A stretch of 12,730 bases of DNA from positions 1-12,730 of the forward strand of contig RHBP01000039.1 in the NCBI GenBank assembly GCA_010030955.1, read 5' to 3'. Positions 1-5,159 of the stretch are shown piece after piece; position 1 is the first letter of the stretch; each line of letters begins with the position of its first letter. This stretch comes from Synechococcaceae bacterium WBB_10_009. GTDB lineage: Bacteria; Cyanobacteriota; Cyanobacteriia; PCC-6307; Cyanobiaceae. The position numbers and the translations under genes were made by a program. Under the pieces are notes generated by a model. The model was not told the DNA's origin. It did no database searches and worked only from the letters and a program-made list of their open reading frames with translations.

Positions 1-774
1 CGCATCCGCATGGTGATGGGCCTGCGGGGGGATGGGCGGCTGGAGGTGCTGATGAGCCGCGATGGCCTCACCCTTGAGCAAACCAAAGCCCTGGCGCGCC
101 AGCGGGGCCTGCGCACCGCCTACCTGCCCGACCACGCCTCCAAGAGCCGCTTCATCATCCCCGGCGTGAAGGGGTTCAGCCAGGAGGACGCCAACTGGAT
201 CAGCGGCGGTGCCACCTCCTTCGTGCACGTGCCCTACATGCTGCGGCTGAGCGAGCGGGCGGTGCCGCTGCGGGGGGATCTGCTCAGCAGCCTGGTGCCC
301 CGGGCCGGCCTGCGCCGCTGCGGCAACCCCCTGGAGTGCGGCCAGACCCTCGGCGGGCAGATTGTGGATCGCGCCCTGGCGGGCTTCAACCGCCTAATGG
401 AGCAGGGGGTGGAGCCCCTGGCGCGCCTGATCTGGGCCCCCCGCGGCCAGCGCAATCCGCAACGCAACCCCCAGCGCTCGCCGCTGCGGGAGCCGCCGAT
501 CACCGCCGATCCGATGGCCCTGCGGGAACTGCAGCTGCAGCAGCAAAACAGCCCCAGCGATGCCCTCACCGCCCCGCTGGCGCCGGACCTGCCACCGCCC
601 CTGCTGCTGCAGGAGGGCCAGCAGCTGCCCGCCAACCCCGAGGCCACCCTGGCGGAACCCGCACCCCTGCCGGCCCTGCCCGTGCCGGAGGCCGCCGCCA
701 GCGGCGAACCCGCTCCGGCGTTGCGGCCCGCGGCCGGTGGACCGCCGGCGCCGCCCCAGTTGCCGCCGCCCTGA
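1..774 (+). CDS. Unrecognised protein, C-terminal part, with Pro/Ala-rich tail (5' truncated)
   Basis: The frame is open from the first base, so the true start lies outside the window and the first in-frame ATG at 10 is probably internal. The visible 257 residues have a compact first half, containing GLTLEQTKALARQRG and a Gly/Ser/Thr-rich stretch ISGGATSFVHVPYM, and two cysteines in RRCGNPLECGQ (around residue 105). From about residue 145 the chain becomes low-complexity: QRNPQRNPQRSP, a Gln run, then a Pro/Ala/Leu tail ending in PPAPPQLPPP, which is probably disordered. The GLTLEQ segment faintly resembles the end of a phosphodiester-glycosidase (NAGPA-type) domain, but the typical DGG motif is absent, so I do not assign it. 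It converges on the CBS gene with only 9 bases between stops. Coding status is well supported by the long frame; function is unknown. Confidence 0.7.
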   Translation, partial: RIRMVMGLRGDGRLEVLMSRDGLTLEQTKALARQRGLRTAYLPDHASKSRFIIPGVKGFSQEDANWISGGATSFVHVPYMLRLSERAVPLRGDLLSSLVPRAGLRRCGNPLECGQTLGGQIVDRALAGFNRLMEQGVEPLARLIWAPRGQRNPQRNPQRSPLREPPITADPMALRELQLQQQNSPSDALTAPLAPDLPPPLLLQEGQQLPANPEATLAEPAPLPALPVPEAAASGEPAPALRPAAGGPPAPPQLPPP

Positions 775-783
775 GCCGCCCGC

Positions 784-1251
784 TTAGCCGGCGGCCGCCA
801 GGGCCCGCACCACATCGCCGCGGGTGAGCACCCCCACCGGGCGGCGCTCATCATCCAGCACAAACAGGCGCTGGGTGCTGCGGTCGTGCAGTTGGCGGGC
901 GGCCGCCGGCAGGGGGGTGTCGGCGGCGCAGCTGTGGGGGTGATGGCTCATCACCTCACCCACGCTGCTGCCCAACACTTGGTGCACCTGCTTGTCCCAC
1001 TGCAGCGGGTTGCGCAGGTAGATCACCGAATCCAGCAGCAACACGTAGGGCCCGGCATCGAAGCCCCCCTCGCGCACCATCAGGTCCTGCTCGGTGAGTT
1101 CCCCCACCAGCGCACCGGCCCCATCCACCACCGCCAGGGCGCTGATGTGGTGCTCACTGAGCTGTTGCACCGCCTCCTGCAGGGGGGTGGTGGCCAGCAC
1201 CGTGCGCACCGGTGCACTCATCACATCAGCAACGCGGCGGTCGACGACCAT
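784..1251 (-). CDS. Two-CBS-domain protein
   Basis: A 155-residue protein consisting almost only of two CBS modules. The first (about residues 7-60) has DVMSAPVRTV, HHISALAVVD and GELTEQDLM; the second (about 97-152) has GEVMSHHPHSC, QRLFVLDDE and GVLTRGDVV. A linker around residues 64-92 (GPYVLLLDSVIYLRNP) separates them; from memory this linker is typical of a cyanobacterial subfamily. CBS pairs usually bind adenosine nucleotides and act as energy or redox sensors; the ligand and partner here are unknown. The frame stays open upstream and a start at 1287 (MAGHNG) is possible, but it would overlap the divergent pgsA start. The start at 1251 lies 21 nt downstream of a CACAAT box and gives the expected length, so I prefer it. 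It is divergent from pgsA, 34 bp away. Confidence 0.88.
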   Translation of the reverse strand: MVVDRRVADVMSAPVRTVLATTPLQEAVQQLSEHHISALAVVDGAGALVGELTEQDLMVREGGFDAGPYVLLLDSVIYLRNPLQWDKQVHQVLGSSVGEVMSHHPHSCAADTPLPAAARQLHDRSTQRLFVLDDERRPVGVLTRGDVVRALAAAG

Positions 1252-1272
1252 GGCAGGCTCGGGGCTGGCGCC

Positions 1273-1278
1273 ATTGTG
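1273..1278 (-). promoter_or_regulatory. -10-like box CACAAT for the CBS-domain gene
   Basis: On the minus strand the sequence reads CACAATGGCGCCAGCCCC and the ATG at 1251 follows the hexamer after 21 nt. The same arrangement, CACAATGGCCCCAGCCCC, precedes the thylakoid factor gene near 6804. No convincing -35 is seen. This is a motif-based call that also supports the chosen CBS start. Confidence 0.4.
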
Positions 1279-1285
1279 ACCCGCC

Positions 1286-1816
1286 ATGTCCGCCCTTCGA
1301 TGCCGTCGCCTGGCGGACGGCCTCACCGTGGGCCGGGCCGTGCTCGGCCTGCCCCTGATCCTGGCGCTGGTGGCGGGCCAGGCGGGGCTGGCCTGGTGGC
1401 TGCTGCTGCTGGGCGGCCTCAGCGATGCGGCCGATGGCTGGCTGGCCCGCCGCGCCGGCGGCGGCTCCGTGTGGGGGGCCCGCCTGGATCCCCTCACCGA
1501 CAAGATCCTGATCAGCGCACCGCTGCTCTGGCTCGGCGCCGACGGCGCCCTGCCGCTGTGGGCCGTGTGGTTGCTGCTGGCGCGGGAGCTGCTGATCTCC
1601 GGCTGGCGGGCCGGCCAGGGCAGCGGCGGCCCCGCCTCCCGGGCGGGCAAAGCCAAAACGATCCTGCAGTTCGCCGCGCTGCTGCTGCTGCTCTGGCCAG
1701 CCGGCTGGCTCGCAGACCCGGCGGTGAGCTGGCTCCACGGGCTCGGCTGGCTGCTGTTCTGGCCGTCGCTGCTGCTGGCCCTGAGTTCCGCCTGGGGCTA
1801 CCTGCGCCAACGCTGA
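1286..1816 (+). CDS. pgsA: CDP-diacylglycerol--glycerol-3-phosphate 3-phosphatidyltransferase (PgsA-type)
   Basis: A 176-residue polytopic membrane protein. The CDP-alcohol phosphatidyltransferase signature D-G-x2-A-R-x8-G-x3-D-x3-D is complete: D50, G51, A54, R55, G64, D68 and D72, with an additional acidic residue D47 just before it. These residues bind the CDP-diacylglycerol headgroup and metal ions. The family product is phosphatidylglycerolphosphate, precursor of phosphatidylglycerol, the only phospholipid of thylakoid membranes in cyanobacteria and essential for photosystem function. Several hydrophobic segments follow (about residues 17-44, 74-105, 125-172), as expected for PgsA, and the length is typical. 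ATG at 1286 is the natural start. It is divergent from the CBS gene and convergent with the CSP41-like gene. A different CDP-alcohol transferase substrate cannot be excluded, but no second such gene is seen here. Confidence 0.9.
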   Translation: MSALRCRRLADGLTVGRAVLGLPLILALVAGQAGLAWWLLLLGGLSDAADGWLARRAGGGSVWGARLDPLTDKILISAPLLWLGADGALPLWAVWLLLARELLISGWRAGQGSGGPASRAGKAKTILQFAALLLLLWPAGWLADPAVSWLHGLGWLLFWPSLLLALSSAWGYLRQR

Positions 1817-1825
1817 GCCCGGTGC

Positions 1826-1845
1826 TCCGCGGCTGTCTCCGCGGG
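1826..1845. terminator. Hairpin between the convergent pgsA and CSP41-like genes
   Basis: CCGCGG at 1827-1832 and again at 1839-1844 can pair around a 6-nt loop, CTGTCT, with a G-U pair extending the stem. It sits 10 bp after the pgsA stop in the 84-bp convergent gap. No T-run follows on either strand, so it may be a weak or factor-assisted terminator, or only GC-rich chance. Confidence 0.3.
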
Positions 1846-1900
1846 TTAGCCAAGGCTGACCAAGGGGCGGACACGACTCCGCACCACCGGCGGCGACGGG

Positions 1901-2821
1901 CTAGCCGCCAATCAGGGCGTCGTCGCCGCTGAAATCAGGGCTGGTGGGCATGCGCAGGGCGTAGTCGTTGGTGTAGCTGTCCTCCAGGGCCGCCTCCACG
2001 CTGTAGCGGGGTGTCCAGGCCAGCTCCCGCTGCACCCGTTGCACGTCGGTGAGGAAATGGGCCAGCCGCAGGGGGAACGCCTTGCGTGCCTTCTTGTCGA
2101 GCCCGGAGGGGTCGAAGCTGCGGATCTCCACGCTGGCGGGATCCTTGCCGCAGGCGCGGGCCGCCGCCTCCACCAGGCCGCGGAAGGTGATGCCCTGCAC
2201 GCTGCTGCAGTTGTAAATGCGGTTGGCGGCGGCATCCACGCCGATGCTCAGGGCCATGGCGGTGGCCAGGTCGTTCACGTGGCCGAGCTGGGTGATGGTG
2301 CTGCCATCCCCGGGCAACGGCACCGGCCGGCCGTGCACGATGCGATCAAAGAACCAGCTCTCCACGGGGTTGTAGTTGCCGGCGCCCACGATGTAGGTGG
2401 GGCGGAAGCTGGTGAATGGGATCTTCTCCGCCAGCAGCCAGGCCTCGGTGTCGAGCTTGCCGCTGTGGCGGCTCTGGGGGTCGGTGGGGGAGGTTTCGCC
2501 CAGGGGCCAGAGGGTGCTGTCGGCGTAGACGCCGGCGGAGCTCACGTACACAAACCGGTGGCTGGGGGCACCGGTGATCTCCAGCACGCCGCGGCTGTCC
2601 TCGAGGCTGCGGCCCGAGCTGTCGACGATCACATCGAAGCTGCGCCCCGCCAGGGCCGCCAGCCCCTCGGCGCTGGAGCGGTCGCCGCAGAGGTGCTCCA
2701 CCCCAGCGGGCACAGGGTTCTTGCCGCGGGTGAACAGGGTGAGCGCATGGCCCTCCGCCAGCAGCTGCGCCACCAGCGGTTTGCCCACAAACCGGGTCCC
2801 CCCCATCACCAGGATCTTCAC
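1901..2821 (-). CDS. CSP41-like NAD-dependent epimerase/dehydratase-fold protein
   Basis: A 306-residue extended-SDR Rossmann protein. The N-terminus VKILVMGGTRFVGK carries the glycine-rich nucleotide-binding loop (G7-G8-x-x-x-x-G13). The central part has FVYVSSAGVYADS, SFRPTYIVGAGNYNP, and a C-terminal substrate domain with GHVNDLATAM and YNCSSVQGITF. The catalytic YxxxK of true epimerases is not seen after SSAGVY. This matches the atypical SDR group of the chloroplast stem-loop binding proteins (CSP41), which bind RNA and stabilise plastid transcripts and ribosomes; the cyanobacterial homologues are less understood. The frame has an ATG at 2848, but that ATG overlaps a -10-like TTGAAT. GTG at 2821 gives the family-typical start directly at KILVMGG, so I chose it. 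It is divergent from the Coq4 gene. A UDP-sugar epimerase role is less likely. Confidence 0.85.
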   Translation of the reverse strand: MKILVMGGTRFVGKPLVAQLLAEGHALTLFTRGKNPVPAGVEHLCGDRSSAEGLAALAGRSFDVIVDSSGRSLEDSRGVLEITGAPSHRFVYVSSAGVYADSTLWPLGETSPTDPQSRHSGKLDTEAWLLAEKIPFTSFRPTYIVGAGNYNPVESWFFDRIVHGRPVPLPGDGSTITQLGHVNDLATAMALSIGVDAAANRIYNCSSVQGITFRGLVEAAARACGKDPASVEIRSFDPSGLDKKARKAFPLRLAHFLTDVQRVQRELAWTPRYSVEAALEDSYTNDYALRMPTSPDFSGDDALIGG

Positions 2822-2846
2822 GGCGGCACGGCTCGAACTGGCGGCC

Positions 2847-2852
2847 ATTCAA
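2847..2852 (-). promoter_or_regulatory. -10-like TTGAAT for the CSP41-like gene
   Basis: On the minus strand TTGAATGGCCGCC precedes the GTG at 2821 by 25 nt. It resembles the CACAATGGC boxes seen elsewhere in this window and argues that the upstream in-frame ATG (2848) is not the start. Weak single-site evidence. Confidence 0.28.
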
Positions 2853-2855
2853 GCC

Positions 2856-2880
2856 GCCGGCACCGCGCAGCCGGCACCGC
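2856..2880. repeat. 11-bp direct repeat GCCGGCACCGC in a divergent intergenic region
   Basis: GCCGGCACCGC occurs at 2856-2866 and again at 2870-2880, a 14-bp period, between the divergent CSP41-like and Coq4 genes. Tandem sites in a shared promoter region could be an operator, but GC-rich chance repeats are common here. Confidence 0.3.
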
Positions 2881-2886
2881 CACACT
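2881..2886 (+). promoter_or_regulatory. -10-like CACACT for the Coq4-family gene
   Basis: CACACT ends 21 nt before the ATG at 2908, the same spacing as the CACAAT box of the CBS gene. No -35 element is obvious. It would drive the coq4 / Trp-rich / hisA unit. Confidence 0.3.
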
Positions 2887-2907
2887 GACGCCACCCGCCA
2901 TCACCCC

Positions 2908-3597
2908 ATGGGGCACTTCACCGAGCTGCTGCGGTCGTTGAACAACCTCAAGCTGCTGGCGGCCATCGGCCGCAGCGGCGGGGATCTCAGCAGCATTGCC
3001 GACCTGGTCGACAACTTCCTCGACAGCCCCCAGATGGCCGACTGCGTGCGGCGCTTCCGGGCCCAGCCTGGCGGCGCCGAGCTGATGGATGGCCGCTACC
3101 CGCCCCTCCAACCCAACATCGAGGCCCTGCGCCAGCTGCCCCAAGGCAGCCTCGGCCAGCGCTACGCCGAGCTGATCACCAGCCTCGGCTACGACCCGGA
3201 GTTTTTCCGCCCCCGGCCGGTGAACAGCGAAGCCCAGTGGCTCACCCAACGCATCGCCACCACCCACGACATCCACCACGTGGTGAGCGGCTTCGGCACC
3301 GGCCCCCAGGGTGAAACCGGCGTGCTGGCGATCACCGCCGCCCAGATCGGCTTCCCTGCCTACGTGCTGCTCACCAGCGCCGCCGGCCTCGCCAGCTTCC
3401 GCTTCCAGCTGGAGCGCTTCGAGGGCATCAGCACCGCCATCGCCCACGGCCAGGCGATCGCCCGCCAGGCCCACTGCCTGGCGCTCACCCGCTGGGAGGA
3501 GGGCTGGGACAAACCGATCAGCCAATGGCGCCAGGAGCTGGGCATCACCGACGCCGCCGAGCACGAGCCCTACGGCCTGGCGGCCCAACTGCCGTGA
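2908..3597 (+). CDS. Coq4-family protein
   Basis: A 229-residue protein. It carries the hallmark Coq4 metal motif HDxxHx11E exactly: H120, D121, H124 and E136, within THDIHHVVSGFG and PQGETGV. An N-terminal helical region (residues 1-50) and a C-terminal AHGQAIARQAHCLALTRWEEGWDKP segment (from about residue 178) are also in keeping with the family. Coq4 in eukaryotes supports ubiquinone synthesis and has been linked to C1 decarboxylation/hydroxylation of the quinone ring. Cyanobacteria make plastoquinone, not ubiquinone, so the substrate here is open; a role with plastoquinone or another prenylated compound is inference. ATG at 2908 follows a -10-like box. Its TGA overlaps the GTG of the next gene (GTGA), which suggests translational coupling with the Trp-rich domain and hisA. 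Confidence 0.88.
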   Translation: MGHFTELLRSLNNLKLLAAIGRSGGDLSSIADLVDNFLDSPQMADCVRRFRAQPGGAELMDGRYPPLQPNIEALRQLPQGSLGQRYAELITSLGYDPEFFRPRPVNSEAQWLTQRIATTHDIHHVVSGFGTGPQGETGVLAITAAQIGFPAYVLLTSAAGLASFRFQLERFEGISTAIAHGQAIARQAHCLALTRWEEGWDKPISQWRQELGITDAAEHEPYGLAAQLP

Positions 3598-3821
3598 CCG
3601 CCAAGCTGCCGCTGCGCTGGACGGCGCAGTCCGCCAGCCTCGGCCGCTGCGGCGGCTACCGCCATTTCCAGCTGCTCGGCGAGCAGGGCAAGGGGGCGGA
3701 GCGGGCCGCGCGGCTGGAGGCTGTGCTCAACCGCAACCACCGCCTGCTGGTGCCGCTGCGGGAGCTGCGCGACCGCGGCCTCTGGCAGCCTGGCTGGCAG
3801 TCGTTGCGCCGGCCGGCCGCC
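3594..3821 (+). CDS. Trp-rich TIGR02450-like domain, read through in frame into HisA
   Basis: GTG at 3594 overlaps the Coq4 stop (GTGA) and opens a 76-codon segment: LPLRWTAQSASLGR, GYRHFQLL, a charged stretch, then RNHRLLVPLRELRDRGLW and QPGWQSL. The WTA, RHF, VPxRELRD and PGW landmarks match the short cyanobacterial/proteobacterial Trp-rich family (TIGR02450, function unknown), normally a stand-alone protein of about 70 residues. Here no stop codon occurs before the hisA ATG at 3822: the codons run CGC CGG CCG GCC GCC ATG. The gene is therefore either a domain fused to the N-terminus of HisA (333 residues in total) or an open-ended frame whose stop was lost, with hisA also starting on its own. 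A sequencing error removing the stop is possible. Confidence 0.68.
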
Positions 3822-4595
3822 ATGCAGATCATCCCCGCCATCGACCTGCTGGATGGCCACTGCGTGCGGCTCCACCAGGGCGATTACGACCAGGTGACGC
3901 GCTTCAGCGACGACCCCGTGGCCCAGGCCCTCGCCTGGCAGGCCCAGGGGGCCGAACGGCTGCACCTGGTGGACCTGGATGGCGCCCGCTCCGGCCAACC
4001 GATCAACGACCAGGCAGTGAAGGCGATCACCGCAGCCCTGTCGATTCCCGTGCAACTGGGGGGCGGCGTGCGCAGCGCCGAGCGGGCGGAGGAGCTGCTG
4101 GCCTGCGGCCTCGATCGGGTGATCCTCGGCACGGTGGCCATCGAGCAGCCGCAGCTGGTGGCCGAGCTGGCGGGCCGCCACCCCGGCCGCGTGGTGGTGG
4201 GCATCGACGCCAAGGACGGCCTGGTGGCCACCCGCGGCTGGCTGGAGACCAGCGCCGTGCGGGCCACCGACCTGGCCCGCCGCTTTGAGGGCAGCGGCGT
4301 GGCGGCGATCGTGAGCACCGACATCGCCACCGACGGCACCCTGGCGGGCCCCAACCTGGAGGCCCTGCGGGCCATGGCCGAAGCCAGCAGCATTCCGGTG
4401 ATCGCCTCCGGCGGCATCGGCTGCCTGGAGCACATCCTCTCGCTGCTCAGCATCGCCCCCCTCGGCGTGGAGGGGGTGATCGTGGGCCGCGCCCTCTACG
4501 ACGGCACCGTTGACCTGGCGGAGGCGATTGCCGCCGTGGGGCCGGAGCGTTTGCAAGACGCACTCACTTCGCCTAACGGCCCTATAACGGTGTAA
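3822..4595 (+). CDS. hisA: Phosphoribosylformimino-5-aminoimidazole carboxamide ribotide isomerase (HisA)
   Basis: The 257-residue HisA isomerises ProFAR to PRFAR, the fourth step of histidine synthesis, in a (beta/alpha)8 barrel. The start MQIIPAIDLLDG is canonical, with the catalytic D8. The second catalytic acid is D129 in VVGIDAKDG. Phosphate-binding loops LGGGVRS (79-85), TDIATDGT (167-173), ASGGIG (195-200) and VGRALYDG (221-228) are all present, so the enzyme looks intact. A longer product beginning at GTG 3594 would carry a Trp-rich domain in front (see that entry). The C-terminal tail after residue 245 (ALTSPNGPITV) is slightly longer than usual. It is the last gene of the coq4-led unit; the proposed fur -10 box overlaps its last codons. 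No other his genes are in view, typical of scattered his genes in cyanobacteria. Confidence 0.95.
   Translation: MQIIPAIDLLDGHCVRLHQGDYDQVTRFSDDPVAQALAWQAQGAERLHLVDLDGARSGQPINDQAVKAITAALSIPVQLGGGVRSAERAEELLACGLDRVILGTVAIEQPQLVAELAGRHPGRVVVGIDAKDGLVATRGWLETSAVRATDLARRFEGSGVAAIVSTDIATDGTLAGPNLEALRAMAEASSIPVIASGGIGCLEHILSLLSIAPLGVEGVIVGRALYDGTVDLAEAIAAVGPERLQDALTSPNGPITV
4583..4588 (+). promoter_or_regulatory. -10-like TATAAC for the Fur-family gene
   Basis: TATAAC, five of six matches to TATAAT, lies inside the 3' end of hisA and ends 21 nt before the TTG at 4610. This spacing matches other genes of the window and favours the TTG start over later GTG codons (4667, 4682, 4697). Confidence 0.4.
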
Positions 4596-4609
4596 GACAC
4601 TTCGCCGCC

Positions 4610-5088
4610 TTGGCGATCAGCCGAAGCACCGCCTCCAACAGGGCCACCAGCGCCCGCACCGCCACGGTGACGCCCTCCGGGGTGACGCCCACCGGGGTGG
4701 AGAGCGCCTACGGCCGCTGCCGCGAACTGGGCATGCGCCTCTCGCGCCAACGGCGCATGGTGCTCGATCTGCTCTGGCAGGAGCGGGATCACCTCAGCGC
4801 CCGCGACATCTTTGAGCGGCTGAACGCCCGCGGCCGCAACATCGGCCACACCTCGGTGTACCAAAACCTCGAAGCCCTGCAGAGCGCCGGGGTGATCGAG
4901 TGCCTCGACCGCGCCAGCGGCCGGCTCTACGGCTACCGCAGCGACCCCCACAGCCACCTCACCTGCCTGCGCACCGGCGCCATCCAGGACATCGACGTGG
5001 AGCTGCCGGCCGAGCTGCTCAGATCGAACGGCACACCGGCTTCGCCATCGAGTCGTACACCCTTCAGCTCTGCGGCCGGCCCCGCTGA
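4610..5088 (+). pseudogene. Fur-family transcriptional regulator, frameshifted near 5018-5020
   Basis: The winged-helix domain is clear: LSRQRRMVLDLLW (residues 44-56), SARDIFERL (63-71), recognition helix GHTSVYQNLEALQSAGVI (79-96), and a wing with GRLYGYRS. The dimerisation part starts with DPHSHLTCLRTGAIQDID. After VELPAELL (residue 137) the frame goes wrong. The expected tail, QIERHTGFAIESYTLQLCGRPR in short pieces, is found in the +1 frame ending at TGA 5086-5088. Adding one base between 5018 and 5020 restores a protein of about 159 residues. As it stands, translation runs on to 5272 with an unrelated tail. Fur proteins sense iron, zinc or peroxide; which one cannot be told, and the two CxxC structural-zinc motifs are reduced to single cysteines (TCLRT, LCGRP). 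The start is TTG 4610. Real lesion or sequencing error is undecided. Confidence 0.75.
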
Positions 5089-5094
5089 GCCGCA

Positions 5095-5116
5095 GCCGGG
5101 GCTGGAGAACCCCGGC
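5095..5116 (+). terminator. GC-rich hairpin after the Fur-family gene
   Basis: GCCGGGG (5095-5101) and CCCCGGC (5110-5116) form a perfect 7-bp stem around an 8-nt loop, CTGGAGAA, starting 6 bases after the regulator's proper stop at 5088. There is no U-tract behind it. It separates the fur remnant from the next promoter. Confidence 0.42.
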
Positions 5117-5125
5117 GAAGCCCGT

Positions 5126-5131
5126 TACCTT
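5126..5131 (+). promoter_or_regulatory. -10-like TACCTT for the DUF3685 gene
   Basis: TACCTT fits TAnnnT and ends 28 nt before GTG 5160. It overlaps the alternative TTG start at 5130, making that start unlikely if the box is real. Confidence 0.33.
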
Positions 5132-5159
5132 GAGCGCTCATTCGCCCAACCCGCGGAGC

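Noticed and set aside
784..1656. 290-residue version of the CBS protein starting inside pgsA antisense
   Set aside because: The added N-terminus is Ser/Arg/Pro-rich antisense of pgsA; both CBS modules are complete from 1251.
3311..4288. 325-residue plus-strand frame across coq4, the Trp-rich domain and hisA
   Set aside because: Pro/Arg/Ala-rich out-of-frame translation of three recognisable coding segments.
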